Below are positions 63,677-64,000 of a stretch of 64,000 nt of DNA, in pieces (within the stretch, counting starts at the first letter, position 1; the number at the start of each line of letters is the position of its first letter). Both the position numbers and the translations under genes were made by a program. The stretch is from Acheta domesticus. Its lineage: Eukaryota; Arthropoda; Insecta; Orthoptera; Gryllidae. The notes under the pieces were generated by a model that did not search any database, was not told the DNA's origin, and saw only the letters and a program-made list of their open reading frames with translations. The stretch is from positions 213,789,065 through 213,853,064 of the forward strand of contig JAHLJT010000631.1 of assembly GCA_031308135.1 (NCBI GenBank), written 5' to 3'.

Positions 63677-64000
63677 AACTTTGTGAGTTTCTACCAATTT
63701 TTCCTTTCTAAGAGGATCTTTCTTGACAGTAAATTTGAGAGAAAAATATTCATTGAAAGTATAGTAATTTTCAGTGTAGTTTTGCACTTAGAACTTTTTA
63801 ATCAGAAAATAGACTTTTGGTCTTACTATCTTGCTGACAGGATCTGCAATTTGCTAGAGGTGCTATTAAATATTCACCATACAATGAAACCTTATTTTTG
63901 CTGAAACTTTTCCGTCAAATAGTATAGACAAACTGGTGAAATATGGAATTATTTGTTTACGATATTAGCAATGCACTGTGACTTTATAATATGAGTTATC

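Overview
This is eukaryotic, almost certainly arthropod, nuclear DNA. The evidence is intron-split genes with GT-AG borders, AT-rich intergenic DNA, and a dense mix of non-LTR retrotransposons, piggyBac and Tc1 transposons, tRNA-derived SINEs and hairpin MITEs. Large TE-filled introns and the one recognisable host gene, a Gram-negative-binding protein/beta-1,3-glucan recognition protein (GNBP/BGRP), suggest an insect with a large genome, perhaps a cockroach, termite or another non-holometabolous lineage. The order is inference only.

Host gene. One GNBP locus on the + strand occupies 22127-46177. Five exons encode the signal peptide, the N-terminal CBM39 glucan-binding domain and the start of the GH16-like domain (22127-22268, 22978-23202, 23298-23443, 23849-23970, 31940-32109). 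Two alternative, homologous four-exon blocks follow, each encoding a complete C-terminal half with its own stop codon: block A (39618-42440) and block B (44014-46177). Both join exon 5 in the same phase, giving predicted proteins of 465 and 466 residues. Both lack the GH16 catalytic acidic residues, as expected of a binding or recognition protein rather than a glucanase. A near-identical second copy of exon 1 with its upstream region lies at 60777-62520. It is probably the start of a tandem paralogue that continues beyond the window.

Layout. 1-21 kb: low-complexity GC-rich and GA-rich tracts, simple repeats, a decayed repetitive-protein pseudogene (about 7690-8860), an inverted-repeat element between two (TA)n tracts (10.1-11.4 kb), local direct duplications (14.5-15.8 kb) and hairpin MITEs. 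21-46 kb: the GNBP gene. Intron 4 carries an essentially full-length but inactivated RNase H-bearing LINE (25357-30536, minus) with 13-bp target-site duplications. Intron 5 carries a LINE fragment, SINEs and a 446-bp near-perfect foldback element. 46-55 kb: a nest in which LINE copy 1 is interrupted by LINE copy 2, whose 3' UTR is interrupted by an internally deleted piggyBac flanked by TTAA. 55-58.5 kb: a MITE, a decayed Tc1 element with terminal repeats, and a palindromic MITE. 60-64 kb: the duplicated GNBP 5' end, then further interspersed repeats.

No rRNA, functional tRNA or CRISPR feature was found. Long ORFs in the first kilobases come from low-complexity sequence and are not genes. Exon borders were read by eye from splice consensus, reading-frame continuity and family resemblance. 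No alignment or search was run.
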